Shown here: positions 10,853 to 22,455 of the stretch, one piece after another
Layout: each line of letters begins with the position of its first letter
Position numbering within the stretch: position 1 is the first letter of the stretch
Assembly: GCA_022497145.1 (NCBI GenBank)
Contig: MU385924.1
Coordinates: 62,001 to 126,000, forward strand
Direction of reading: 5' to 3'
Length of the DNA: 64,000 nt
Source of the DNA: Rostrohypoxylon terebratum
Lineage: Eukaryota > Ascomycota > Sordariomycetes > Xylariales > Hypoxylaceae
Notes under the pieces: model-generated
What the model was told of the DNA's origin: nothing
Databases searched by the model: none
What the model saw: the letters and a program-made list of their open reading frames with translations, nothing else
Made by a program: the position numbers and the translations under genes

Positions 10853-13800
10853 ATGTCTGAACGACCCTACGAATACGGCTTTTACCCTAGCCAGCAAGGC
10901 CAACAACCTCATTCGCAAACTCACCCACCCTTCCCCCAATCCTTCGATCCTCAATCGCATGCAAATCAGCAACCTTCCCATGCATCCCTCGGCAACTATG
11001 CGACCGTCAATAGTTCCTATCAATACAACGCAAGTAGTATACCAGGTCTAGGCATGGGAAGCTTTCAACCATCGACATATGGTTTCAACAGCAGCACACC
11101 ATGGAATACACAAGCACAGAGTATACCGAATCAGACTTTGTCTGCTCAACCCCCCGATGGTACTCGCACGGTCTCGCCCAAGCAAGATGAATTAGCTGTG
11201 TCATCCCAAGTACAGACTGGAAGTCACAGTCTCGAGGAGGGAGAACTTAGCGAAGGGGAATTTGAAGATTTGTACGAACCCAAAGATACGGTCGATGCCC
11301 CCGTACCTACCTCCTCGTACCCGAGGCAACCAAATGTTACGGAAAATCCGAATGGAAGTGTGGGGGATGCAGATGGTTCCTCAATCTATGATGGTGCAAC
11401 ACCCCAAGGTGAAACAGCCATTAATAGCACCTCTACATCGCTTCCCGCAGCCGAGCGGGAATACTCCCCAGGCGATGACTGGGAACCTGACGATCAAGAG
11501 CGAGAGAGGTCTGGTTCTTACTCCCCTTACCTATCTCCCAGAGAAGTGCAGCGCAGAGCATCAGTGAGCAAGCCAGTATCTTTTGGGCCGAAGCGTAAGT
11601 CGTAGTACACATTCGCATTTCCTCTACATACTGACTTTTTATCATGATTAGAAAACCCCAATATTCAACCTTCTTCACAGTCTCTACCAGGTATTGGCGT
11701 GCCGCTTTCGTTTCAATCCGTAACAGAAGCGAAGAAAAAGGCGCAAGAGGCTATTCTCGGACTATGGCCGTTGAAAGTACGGTATCAAGATTACATCGAA
11801 GAAGGCTTTGATGAGAAGTTGATGAAGGGCTTGTTCACAGATCTAGGCCTAGATGCATCCATCCCTAAACCTACCGTGACCCAGAAATCTACAAGCGGCT
11901 CAGAGCCTCCGACCGCCCCATCTGAGAATAACAAAGCCGTCGCTGAATCACAGTCCACCAAGGACCAACCTGCAGCCACGTCAAATCCGAAGCAGTCTCC
12001 TGTTATCGACCCTGCAACCAAGGTTAAGAAAGATGACAGCCCGAAATCAACTCAGAAGACTGCCGCTGAAGAGCGCAAAGATAAAATTGCCCGAAAACTA
12101 GCAGCAAAAGCTCAGAGAACTATACCAATTGTCCAGCCTACTACCACAGCCACGCCGCCTCAACCCACCATGGCCAACGTAAATGCTCTCACTACAAACA
12201 TGTCTCCGGCAAAGCCAAAAACGCGAGCTGAAAACAACGCAATTCTTCAACAAAAACTTGCTGCGCTGAAGGCGGCCCAGGAGAAAGCAATGGCCGAAAA
12301 GAAGCTGGCAGCCGGGGGCTTAGCTAAGCCTGTAACACCTCCAGCTGTGCCTACAAGTCACTCTGATGTGACGTCCGGACCAAAGACTCGTGAAGGACCG
12401 ACTGCCAAACCTATCGTAATGCCAATGCCAGCCGCCGAGCCGAGTCGGCGCTCGGCATCCACGGATAAGAGCTTACCCAAAGAAGGCATCCCAGGTCTGT
12501 TCTTAGCTACCCAACCAGGACATCAAGGCGGTCGCACCTTGAAACGACCAGTAGCTTCCGATTTTGATAACTATTCCAGCCCTGCGGGAACACTGAAACG
12601 ATCGCGTACTCAGGAGCAATTGATAATCGACGTCAGCGATGATGAAGACGTGGAAATGGACATCGGCTCGCCCATCGATGAACCTAGTTCGTCGAACGGA
12701 ATCACCAATCAACCGCCCAAGCAGACCCCTTTAGGTGTCTTTCCTCCGTTATCCAAATCTCCTAGCTTAAGTGCCCCGACGCCCCCCGTTTCTGGGGTTA
12801 AGCTTAATCTGCTAAACAAGCGTATTGAGGAGGCGAAGAGACAGATCGCGGAAGCAGAAGCTAAGAAAGCTGCGAAGAGAATCATCTCTCAGTCTCCTCA
12901 GGCTCAATCTTCAACAGCATCTACTACCCCGCAGAAGACATCTGAAGTTTCAGAGGCGTTGCAGAAGGTCAGAAGAGGCAATTTCGAGAGGCGCGATAGG
13001 ATTGTAAGTTTCGAGCTGCCAAGTATCGAGGCCGATCTCCAGGAGAAACAGGAAAGGCTCAGACAGGCCGTTGCGCAAGCAGCACAACTCGAGCTTGAGA
13101 TACAGGCGAGCATTGAGGAACGAAGGAAGCTAACGGCTGAGATGGAGGAGTTGGCAGATTCTTCAGGACTGATTACTCCTGAGGCGACAGTACAAGCCCC
13201 GCTTGGTCCTCCTGGTAAGTTGAGGTACATTATCCGGTCTTCCACAAGGCTATTAACAATTGTGCACAGATGCAGCGACAACAAATGGGTCGAATCATGT
13301 TGAACCTCGTCACAATATTAATGAAAAGCAACCAAGCATCGACCAAGCCAAAGATTCGCTTGTGACCGAAGGCCAAGACGTGGCCAAACCAAGCCAAGCA
13401 TCGACTACAAACCACGTCGAATCCAGTCTACAATCATCCAGAGACAGCTTTTTGGATGATCAACCTTTCGCCTCCAATCAACTACCAGAGAACCTTGTCA
13501 ATACTGACCAAATGCCGTCTGCCTCGCTCAGCAATCACTACACTCCATCTGACACTTCATCAGCGGATATGATTCTTGAAGATAGTACTGCTGATCCTAA
13601 TGCAGTTGAAAGTTCCATGGAAACTCAGGTGGAAGAACAAGACCACGACATGGCAGAGGTCTCGGAGCAATTGCCTCAGATTTCAACCCCAGCCAGTGAT
13701 GACTCATACAACCCACAATCAACCCCTACTTCCCCTACCCGCGAAATCCCCCTGCATGAGCCTGCAAATACCCTGAAATCCGTTCCGCCTCAGGAGGATA

Positions 13801-14508
13801 CCATTGAACCCAATGACAAACAGCCTATCCGCGAAATACCGGATGGTGCTAATCCATATCAACCTGTCCAAGATCTGACTTCGTCAGAAGTGGAAAAGCC
13901 CAGTGGAGAAGTACAAGACAGCTCATCTTATGAGCATCCGTTACTGACCGATACGCAGGATGAGCCCGAACAGAAACCCCAATTAGAGGACTTGTTGTCG
14001 TATCACAGTCCTCTCGGGTACTTCCGTGCATATAGGTTCCATCCCAAATACTTTGATGAGGTTGCAGGCGGTCTTAAGTCTTTGACTTATAGTTCCAAGA
14101 TTGATCCTATGCGACCAATCTGCCCACGTGTGCTGGCAGGAGAGCAGTGCCCTGACGGGAACTCTTGTGATTTCCAGCACTTTGAGAACATGGTGCTTCC
14201 CGGTGAGTCCTCAGACCAACTCCATTGAAGATTGCTATTCCTTTCTGCGAAACAACCCCCCCTTTGGATAACTGACTTCATGGCGTCGCGGTTTAGATGC
14301 CGAGATTATCACGCAATTGGGCTCCGCAGACATGTTCACCGGGGAGACGAGAAACCGATTTATCGACGGTTTGAAAAAGGTTCTCAACGATTTGAAAGCC
14401 AACAAGGTTAGGGACTTCGACCGCATCACGAGGGCTATCGTCAAACATAGACAAGAGTTTCTCGAAGACAAGTCCAAAGTGTTGCCGCTCGATGCTGGTA
14501 CCAACTAG
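10853..14508 (+). CDS. red1: Red1-like CCCH zinc-finger protein (nuclear RNA surveillance)
   Basis: Four exons: 10853-11594, 11652-13214, 13270-14202 and 14297-14508, total 1149 aa. All junctions restore frame with GTAAGT/GTGAGT donors. The C-terminal domain near residues 1010-1075 carries SPLGYFRAYRFHP and a Cys-x8-Cys-x5-Cys-x3-His finger, which matches the zf-C3H1 domain (Pfam PF10650) of fission yeast Red1. Red1 is the scaffold of the MTREC/NURS complex, which with the Mtr4-like helicase Mtl1 feeds meiotic and cryptic transcripts to the nuclear exosome. Near residue 130 is the acidic motif EEGELSEGEFEDLY. The middle is low-complexity, with Lys/Ala-rich helices and two short coiled coils (LNKRIEEAKRQIAEAEAKK and a later one). 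The family call is strong; a role in silencing meiotic or sexual genes in this fungus is inference. Confidence 0.88.
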
Positions 14509-15423
14509 CCGACTTCGTAGTTCACATACAGCCATCCCCTTATCCTACCCCGAAAAATCCCTTTGTAGACTCATACCTGTCCCTTTTACCCCTTGCACCC
14601 TTTTTCGTACGTATTACATTTGCCGAGTGGGCCCTTGCTTTCCACTTGGCCATTTCAGTTTACCTAGTCACTTGTCTCCTTATGAGACGTCATAGCCGTG
14701 CCCGCCATCTTAGAAGAGATTTCGAAAACCTTATGGGCTGGGAATCTGCTTCTGGGCACATGATACCCATACTCATTTTAATCAGGAAATAGGTTGCTTA
14801 GAAAAGCATCTATCTACCAGGAACGACAGTGGATGAGCCTTAGCGGGGCGATCCAGGCCATGCCACGGGCCTGGAATTGGAAGATAAGAGAAGAACGGAA
14901 GCAGAAGAGAGAAGAAGCTATTCATAAGAAGATGCGAGGTTTGGCTAGCTATTGAGCAAGGAGCGTGTGCAATATGTCATACGTCTAGTCGCAACTCACC
15001 CGCTGAAATGGCCACGATTCGCAGAGCCATATTCCTGAGCATTTACTTTGCACGTTATCAGGTCACTGCTTAGTCAGTTAATGCACGAAACATTTCCCAA
15101 AATTGCAACTGTTCCTGATGCCTTCGTGTGAAAACCTTGTGATTAATTTTAAGGTCCTAGAAAATATCACTGTATGGTAGGTAGTTCGCAAACTTAAGTA
15201 GCTGGTTAGCTTCTGGAATCTAATGAAAAGTAGTCGTCGACTATGAATAATAATCAGGTATTTTCAAGTAGTCTAGATTTCATATATGCAGAAAACTGAT
15301 AACATAGCGTGAGTCTAACCAGTCTAACAAAACAATCTAAGCACGATTAATAGGACAGGTAACATACCCGGCCAAAAAATCCACGACACCGCTAACATAT
15401 GCCTATCTCCCACCCTATCTAGT
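14509..15423. other. convergent intergenic spacer with a 7-bp hairpin
   Basis: The spacer lies between the 3' ends of the Red1-like and RTA1 genes. No gene is supported. A perfect inverted repeat, CCAGGCC (14853-14859) and GGCCTGG (14868-14874) around an 8-nt loop, lies about 345 nt past the Red1-like stop. The rest is AT-rich. Confidence 0.4.
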
Positions 15424-16553
15424 TCAAGCACCCCGTTCAATATCAGCAGTATCAGACGAGCTCGTAGCCGTGCTCGGTTTCGGCTCAGGCATCATCTCAA
15501 ACTGCTCTGTCTCCTTACGCTTCGCCTCATCCTCGAACTTCCTATTCATCAGGGGGCCGAAACAGACGGCCGGGTGGAAGATGTTCAAGACCCAGACGGC
15601 GACCGTGATCAGCACGCCCTCGAAGCCAATGAACAGATCCTGCCTCGCCATCAACGGGCCGCTCCACCCACGGCTCAGCTCGGCGACACGGAACACGCTC
15701 CGCCAGAAGATGCAGATTGTGCTTATCGCTAGCGCGACTAGGAATAGCTTGAACATCGGGGATCGCCTAACGGCAACGAGCGCCGGGTCCTGGGAGAAGG
15801 CGGCGGAGCCGAGGGCGCGACGACGGCGGAGGGTGTTCAGGAGGAAGTCGAGGGAGAGAGCCATGAAGACGAGCAGCGTGAATACTTGGAAGGAGAGGCC
15901 GGCGATCATTATGTTGTCGCCGGTGTCGGTCGAGTTACTCTGGTGGAAGGCGACGGAGGCGAGGCCGCCGCCGGCAGCTTGTAGGATCAACGAGATTATG
16001 TCGCAGGGGATGAACTGGGATGAGTGTTAGTAAGGCTGGGCTGTATTGGGGGGTTTCTCCCCTTTTTTTATCCTTTTCCTAAGAAAAGGGGGGAAGGTCA
16101 AGGAGCAGGACGTACAATGCGAGTGTACCACTTCGGCGGAATCCTCGAGTTCTCAGGTCCGAAAGCGAACACAATTCTACGAATACACAGGTAGACGCCA
16201 GCAGCTAGGAAGGCTGGAGCGATAGTCAAGCAGCAGATCTGGATCAGGAAACCGTTCTCGCTCCACTGGTTCTCCCAACTCATGATGCGCCCGATATATC
16301 CTATCATCTCGCTGAGCAAGCCGAGGATCATAGCTATAGCGAAGACGGCGCCGCGCCGAGTAAAGGCATATGTGACAAGGAAGCAGATCAGCGAGAGCGA
16401 GAACATGCCTAGGAAGACGGCGTTGGGAACGATGTCGATCCGGTACTGGTAGAAGGACTGGTTATAGGGACATATCGTCGCGTTGCAATCCTTGAAGGAG
16501 ATCTGCTGCATCGCGGCGCTGGCGTTGGTGCCAGCCCCTGATTGATTGCTCAT
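15424..16553 (-). CDS. RTA1-family seven-helix membrane protein
   Basis: Two exons, 16553-16116 and 16014-15424, joined phase 0 across a 101-nt intron, giving 342 aa. The sequence shows the RTA1 layout: a short extracellular N terminus with Asn/Cys (NATICPYNQSFYQY), about seven hydrophobic segments, the conserved GYIGRIMS-type segment after helix 2, and HPAVCFGPLM near the last helix, then a cytoplasmic acidic/Ser tail. RTA1-like proteins (Rta1, Rsb1, Pug1, Rtm1 in yeast) are implicated in lipid or porphyrin export and resistance to toxic compounds. The substrate cannot be told from sequence. The intron holds a perfect hairpin at 16072-16089. The 3' half of the gene is more GC-rich than the first exon. 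Confidence 0.9.
16072..16089. repeat. perfect hairpin inside the RTA1 intron
   Basis: CCTTTTC at 16072-16078 and GAAAAGG at 16083-16089 pair over a 4-nt loop. Longer C/T and A/G runs on either side (CCCCTTTT at 16059, AAAAGGGG at 16084) allow an alternative stem. It lies between the splice sites. Confidence 0.7.
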
Positions 16554-18213
16554 TGTATCGAGTAGAAAGTCTATCGCGAGGAAGGAGATTATTTAATTAT
16601 CATCACTTCGAAAGGAAAAAGAAAGCAATAAACCTATTTTTCAAAATTACCCAAAAGGGGCTCTAGAAGATAGGGAGCGAAGCATCAATGTGATATATGA
16701 GCCTGAGACAGAGGAAGGGAAAGCCCGGGCTTGTCGGGCCCCGGCATATGTACCATGAGAATACTTATACCAGTATATCAGTATAGATATCAAACCTCCT
16801 CCATATGAGGCTCAGCAACTGCATACTACCCGAACATCCATACCCTGTCTCTGGGCGCGGATAGGTTGGGGTGCGAATGCGAGGCACAGTGTGGGACGCC
16901 TAATGAGGGCCGACGGCCACCTATCAGATCGCAGGCCGGGAAGACATTTCCACCTTAGGAGGTTTGCATTTCTCCCGTTTATCCGTACATACGTAAACTA
17001 ATCCATCCTAGCAACGAATCTGTTCAAGTTTCAAATACTAGAGCTGAAAGAAAAAGCGCTATGTGTTTCTAAGTAGGCGTGTTAAAACACAACTAGCTAC
17101 ACTAGCTACGGCTGTTCAGACACGACGGGGTCCGCGGGCGGCGGGCGCCTGAGCTCAACTAATGGATATATCGTACGGTCCGTACCTACCTATCATCAGT
17201 AAGATCGAGATCGATGAGTACCCAGATAGCTCGCGAAAGATGTCCACAAACGGAAGCCAGGATTGGATGGTAACATGCATTGCCGTATTATTACTTGCTG
17301 GATTACGTGTCATGGTGAGTGGTGGTGAGCTTCTTGACCCAGCCGCAGACTGTCTCATTTGCTATAGGTAGGTGCCTAGCCTACCTAGGCATGCATAAAA
17401 ACTCGTGGGTGAGACCAAGATTCGCATTGCACTGGTTCAATTCGAAGAAGTCGGACGAGGTTTGGGTGTGTCAGGCTGTCGGGATGAAGGCGGCATACCG
17501 AAAGATTGGGGGGTGCTGGGATCGGCTCGTAAACTATTCCCTTTCGGGACGAGCCGTCAACGTCGACGATGTCTATTTCGACGAAGCCTAACGGCAGAAC
17601 GGCAGAACGACTTAAATGCCAAAGCGCATACGTTAGTCTTTTATTTTATTTTCTCTCTCGAGACTTGTCGGATAACTTCGATCGGTCCAATTGATATCAC
17701 CGTGTTCCCCGATTTTGTGTATGCGCTATTAATAGATGGTCCGTAGAGCCTCAACTCAACTTGATATTAATGTTGAAGAATGAAGAAAGATTCTAGGTTG
17801 CTGCCGGTCTGTTAGTGAATCCAGAAATTAGTCAGCATGCTAAGCATTTCAACCGAGGTACGGGAAATCTCCGGATTATCACATAATTATGTTATACAAA
17901 TTACAGCTGTACATGGTTACATAATACCTAATACGCGCCTGAGCTGGCACTTATCCCACACGTAGACGTCATTAATTCGTCACTGCATAACTACCTTAGC
18001 ACATTAATACCTAATCACCTAATCACCTAATCACCCGAAACGTTAATAACCACAATTATTCAATGTTGTTGTTTCTCGTCGCCATGTCCTACGACGCGTC
18101 CTCATTTCTACCGGAAGAGAGAAAAAGTGGGAGGAAGAGATCCGTCATTCACAGGATTACCTTCAAGATTAGTTAGAAGACTCTTTCAACTAAACTTGAG
18201 ACCGCAAGCAACC
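16554..18213. other. divergent spacer, RTA1 / HAM1-like
   Basis: About 1.66 kb without a supported gene. Small frames at 17162-17371 and 17405-17746 have no domain or plausible splice partners. Near the right end ACCTAATC is repeated three times (18009-18032). The leader just before the HAM1-like start is A/C-rich. Confidence 0.4.
18009..18032. repeat. three tandem copies of ACCTAATC
   Basis: Three perfect 8-bp copies, followed by a partial fourth (ACC). They are about 180 nt upstream of the HAM1-like start codon, so they lie in its promoter or leader. Confidence 0.8.
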
Positions 18214-20430
18214 ATGTCCTCGTGTTTCGGATTTAGAAAGAAGGGAATAGATCCCGAACGAGAACCTCTACTCCCTCAATATGAGCAGGACACTCATCTT
18301 CAGAGGGAGCTGTATCGCAAGCTTCATAGCTACCAGATGCTAAAGGCCCTGACTAAGGGATACATGCCAAGCACCGAACAGACCATCGTCAATCTCCGTA
18401 CTCTTCTGGCTAGCGACATTCTAAACCCAGAGAACCCCGATTTATCCAATAGCGGTCGCCGATTGGTTCGTCTAACCAAGCTATGGCTACAGCAGTTCAT
18501 CACCCTTCTGCAACACAAAAACGACAAGGATCAGCTTCAGGATCTCGTTTGGTTCTTGTCCAAAAGCCAGATATCTGTCGATGTGGATGACCTTACCTCG
18601 AGGGTTAAGAAAACCAAGGCTAAGGCTGACATCGCTGCAGCCTATCAGAGTGTTCAGACTGTCGGCTCCCTTCTGCTAACAAATCCCGACTTCCGAACAT
18701 TCCTGGGAGATCTTACCGTGGTCGGGAGGGAGGTCTTTAGAGACTCGGCTTTTGCTGTGAGCAATGCTGCTAAAGAGGTGGGCGAGCGCCTTGATCCTTC
18801 TGAGGAAAATGAAGCCGGATCTTCGCAACGCTTCTTTAGTCAACCTCCAACATCGCAGTTCCTAGAAAACGAATTCGAGGATGCGACCCAAGTTGTGTCG
18901 GACCAAGCAGCTGAAGTTGCGAGCACCACCGTCGAAAGTATTCAGGACAAACTTTCCGGCGATGAAGGCCATACACTCCTAATGCGATTGCAGCAGACAG
19001 TTTTCAACCTTCGAAAGCGCAAAGACTATTCTGACTCCGTGTCGACACTTTCATTGCTTATAAAACGCTATGCCCTTGTATATTCACGGGCTGCCGAGGA
19101 GGCAATCGAAGTTGCCCGGAACGACGTCCAGGAAAACCTGGAAACGGATCGTGCCTTAACCAACCTTTGGGAGTTTGTCAAGAGCTTCGGTGACAGTAAG
19201 GAATGGGACAAGTGCGAAGCATGTCTCAAGAAGGTCATGAGCCACAAGGACCAGGACCCCGAATTTGAAGGATTCCTACAAGATATTAGCGACAGCTTGC
19301 AGAAGCTACTTACAGACCCGGAATTTTTCACCAATGCTGACGAGAAGCTCAAGGAACTGAGAGAAAGGAGCAAGGTTGGATCGGAGAGTGATCTGCGGGA
19401 AGACGTTGACGACCTCTTACATCAACTCTCCATTACTCTCAAAAGTGTTGCCAAAGACAAGGACATTTCCGACCTGACGACAACCACCCTCCGTATCCTT
19501 GGCGTGATTTCCCCTGCCGATGCATCGACGAATACTGAATTAATTCAAGATGCGCTCGGCGTCTTCATTCCATTTATCATCACTACCATTCAACATATAC
19601 CCATCCCCCGCCTCGAGATAAGTACGCCTGCAGTGGACCTCCTGCTTGAGAATCTCATCATCGAACCTGGCACAACTGTGAACAATACCTCGTTCCTCCC
19701 TTACAAGTTAAAGATTGAGAACTACAACAACGTAGAGATCCGCAAAGCCCGCTTCCGAACTAGCGCTAGCACGAAGAACCTGATGCTCATCAAGATCGAC
19801 GGCCTTTCTGCACGTGCAGATGAGGTCGGTTTTTGGCTGCGCGCACATAGTGGTCTATTCCGCCTAGCAGATGAAGGTATCGCGAATTTCGAGCTAGATG
19901 AACGCGGTATTGATATCCACCTCGAGGTTGAAATATGTCGCGAGCGTTTGGAACATATACTTACACTCCGAAGAGTTCGCGTAAGGGTACACAAGCTGAA
20001 TTACAAGTTCAAGAAGAGCAAGCTCTCCTGGTTAACTTGGCTCATCAAACCGGTCCTTCGTCCTATTCTTAAGGCAACGATGGAAGCCCAACTCGCTACT
20101 GCGATCGCCGATCTACTCCACGCCGCGAATCGTGAGTTGTTATTCGCCCGAGAACGCCTACGTGCCACGAGAATTGCGGATCCGAAGGATTTGTGGACCT
20201 TCATCAAAGCTGTCGCAGCGAGATTGGTGCCTGAAGAGGATCCCGATTTCGACGTCAGACTAGGAGTCGCGCAACCAGGTCGTGGTGTCTTCAAAAATGT
20301 CTACGCCCCCGGAAGCATCGTCAAGATTTGGAATGAGGAAGCAGCCCTGGCTGGAGACCGCGTCGAGCAGTTCGAGGCGGGTGGGTGGAGAAACGATGTT
20401 TTTAATACCCCCGTGGCTCCTCTTCCCTAA
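18214..20430 (+). CDS. HAM1-like protein (HAM1_N / HAM1_C domains)
   Basis: Single exon of 738 aa from the ATG at 18214 (context ACCATGTC). An in-frame upstream ATG at 18127 would add 29 residues but has a poorer context. The start MSSCFGFRKKG and the following helical region match fungal HAM1-like N-terminal domains (Pfam PF19343); the C-terminal third, with alternating beta-type stretches and the Arg/Lys-rich segment around residues 590-640, matches the HAM1-like C-terminal domain (PF14613). Distant homology to BPI/LBP lipid-binding folds has been suggested for this family, so a lipid-transfer role at membranes is possible but not shown here. No signal peptide or clear transmembrane helix is seen. 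It is convergent with the flavin monooxygenase. Confidence 0.82.
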   Translation: MSSCFGFRKKGIDPEREPLLPQYEQDTHLQRELYRKLHSYQMLKALTKGYMPSTEQTIVNLRTLLASDILNPENPDLSNSGRRLVRLTKLWLQQFITLLQHKNDKDQLQDLVWFLSKSQISVDVDDLTSRVKKTKAKADIAAAYQSVQTVGSLLLTNPDFRTFLGDLTVVGREVFRDSAFAVSNAAKEVGERLDPSEENEAGSSQRFFSQPPTSQFLENEFEDATQVVSDQAAEVASTTVESIQDKLSGDEGHTLLMRLQQTVFNLRKRKDYSDSVSTLSLLIKRYALVYSRAAEEAIEVARNDVQENLETDRALTNLWEFVKSFGDSKEWDKCEACLKKVMSHKDQDPEFEGFLQDISDSLQKLLTDPEFFTNADEKLKELRERSKVGSESDLREDVDDLLHQLSITLKSVAKDKDISDLTTTTLRILGVISPADASTNTELIQDALGVFIPFIITTIQHIPIPRLEISTPAVDLLLENLIIEPGTTVNNTSFLPYKLKIENYNNVEIRKARFRTSASTKNLMLIKIDGLSARADEVGFWLRAHSGLFRLADEGIANFELDERGIDIHLEVEICRERLEHILTLRRVRVRVHKLNYKFKKSKLSWLTWLIKPVLRPILKATMEAQLATAIADLLHAANRELLFARERLRATRIADPKDLWTFIKAVAARLVPEEDPDFDVRLGVAQPGRGVFKNVYAPGSIVKIWNEEAALAGDRVEQFEAGGWRNDVFNTPVAPLP

Positions 20431-20752
20431 GCTATCTTCTCGATCACTGAAATTACGAACCGATGCGGCGTTTTGAAAGGTTTATCTCAGGCGTATTACA
20501 GGAATCAATGCCTCGCAGGCGAAATTACTCTCATTGTATTTAATGTGTCTCACGACTCGGCTCGGAATGATTTAACGCATGTATGATTGTAGCCGGTTCA
20601 GGCCAGAATGCTATCTTTTCTTACTGGGTCATACCACATAACTTGAGCAAATACAAAAATAGGATGAATAGACATGAATGCCAAGATTTACAATCTAGGG
20701 GGCTCAATCTAATTATCTACAGTCTAGTTGCCCGTGTGTACAAGTGCGTCGT
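20431..20752. other. convergent spacer
   Basis: A 322-nt AT-rich interval between two 3' ends, presumably both 3' UTRs. Nothing else is seen. Confidence 0.5.
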
Positions 20753-22455
20753 CTATATAAATGCTAGTAAGTCTTTATGTTGCCTCTCCACTAACACCCA
20801 CTCGCCGTCCTGACGTTCGTTGCCATCATGCTGTTTATCTTCACCCGACTCTTTCGCATCATCCTCTTTCCCACCACCATCACCATCTTTTCCTTTCCCC
20901 GGCTCAGGATACTTCTTCACATGCTCAATCGCCCAAATAACCTCCTCCGTCAACGCCGGCGGTATCCTCCCCTCACCCCTCAGCGTTCCCAACCCCGCTA
21001 TATCGAACAGCGCGCCGAGCCACTCAAGCGTCTCCCCGGACTCCCAATTCACATCGTGGAACTTCCTCCTCTCGCGCCTCGTCCTCTCTTCCCTCTCCCG
21101 CTCCCACCTCTCCTGTTCCCCATCCCCCGGCAGCGGCTTCGTGTTCCGCCCCGAGAATAGACGGGCTATGGCTACGGCTTGGTACTCGAAAGACCGGAAG
21201 GTAAGGACGCGCGGGATGCCTACGATGGCGAGCGTGGCGTGCGCGCGGAAGAAGGTGTGCAGGTAGTTCCCGACGAGCTTGTTCGCGCGGTAATCGTACA
21301 GCGCGCCGCCGTTGCGGGCGGCGTTCCAGAACGGGAAGGAGGGCTTATAGCCCGTGGCGTAGATCACGTGGTCCACGTCGAGGGCGGTGCCGTCGGAGAA
21401 GTGGATCGTACCGCTGGAGGCGGAGTACGAGGTTATGATCGGCTTCCAGGATATTCCGGGGGGAGGCGTGGCGCCGTCCCAGCGAGAGGCGGTGCGCCGG
21501 GATTGGTACACGGGCAGGCTTGCGGTGGAGACGAGCTCCGCGGTTAGGTCGTGGCCTGAGGCTGAGTTGCCGATTACGAGGACCTTTTTTCCCGTGTACG
21601 GGGTCGGCGTGCGGTAGTACTTGGAGTGCTGCACCCGGTGCGGGAACGCGGCGATGTAGGCTTCGAGGCCCGGGACGGGGGGGATGTAGGGCACGGAGTA
21701 GTGCCCGTTGGCGAGGATCACGGCGTCGAAGGTGGAGGTCCACCAGGTGTCCAGGTGCCGGACTGGGTCGTACTTGCGGAGTGTTAGGACCCACCGCTCG
21801 AACCCGTTCGGGGTGCTGGGTGGTAGCTTGGTTATGTCCTCCACGGTGGTGTTGAGGCTGAGAAGCTGGTCGGTCCCGTGCGCTGAGAAGTAGCTTTCGA
21901 GGTACTGGCGTGGGATGTAGTGCGGCGCGAAGGGCCCGTAGGCGAAGCGCCGGTCTGAGAAGGACATTGCAATGTCCGGGACATTGGTGCTAGGTTCGGT
22001 ATTAGTAGGGATCCTCCTTGGATTGGATTGAGCTCACGTTAGTGAGTTGTAGATCGGCGTCTTGGAGAACCGCTCCCGCTGGTCAGGCGCCGTGGTCTGG
22101 GGGAGGTCTTTCGGGATCTCCAGAGGCGGATCGATTTCCGGGGGTAGCTTTCCCGGTTGGACTGGGAGGTCCGGCTTTGGGTCCGCGTCGAATATCCTAT
22201 CTGGTGTGAGTTATTGTACATCGTATGGCACGGAATCTGAGTAAGGCAATACCATGTTCCGCCGGGTGTCTCTCGTCTCTCAAAGACCTGGATCCGCTCA
22301 AAATAGTTCTCGGCTTTTAGAGCTGCCGCCGTGATTGCTCCTGTGATTATGTGTCAACTTGCATCATCATATGCAGGATGCCGATGCCAAGATTACTTAC
22401 CGGCTGCACCGGCGCCAACTACAGCTACGGACTTTATCTTCTTTTCCTCACTCAT
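20753..22455 (-). CDS. flavin-containing monooxygenase (FMO-like)
   Basis: Four exons, 22455-22401, 22340-22253, 22196-22038 and 21989-20753, total 512 aa; introns are 60, 56 and 48 nt. Exon 1 encodes the FAD-binding Rossmann motif GAGAAG right after the N terminus, interrupted by the first intron. Exon 2 ends in the PGGTW motif, whose Trp codon is split by intron 2. Later come an FMO-type signature (FPHRVQHSKYY, with His where the usual consensus has Gly), the NADPH motif GNSASG and the ATGY motif. Such enzymes use NADPH and O2 to oxygenate N, S or carbonyl substrates; the substrate is unknown. The C terminus is a charged Gly/Asp/Lys low-complexity linker. No biosynthetic partners lie nearby, so the role is probably detoxification or primary metabolism (inference). 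Confidence 0.9.
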
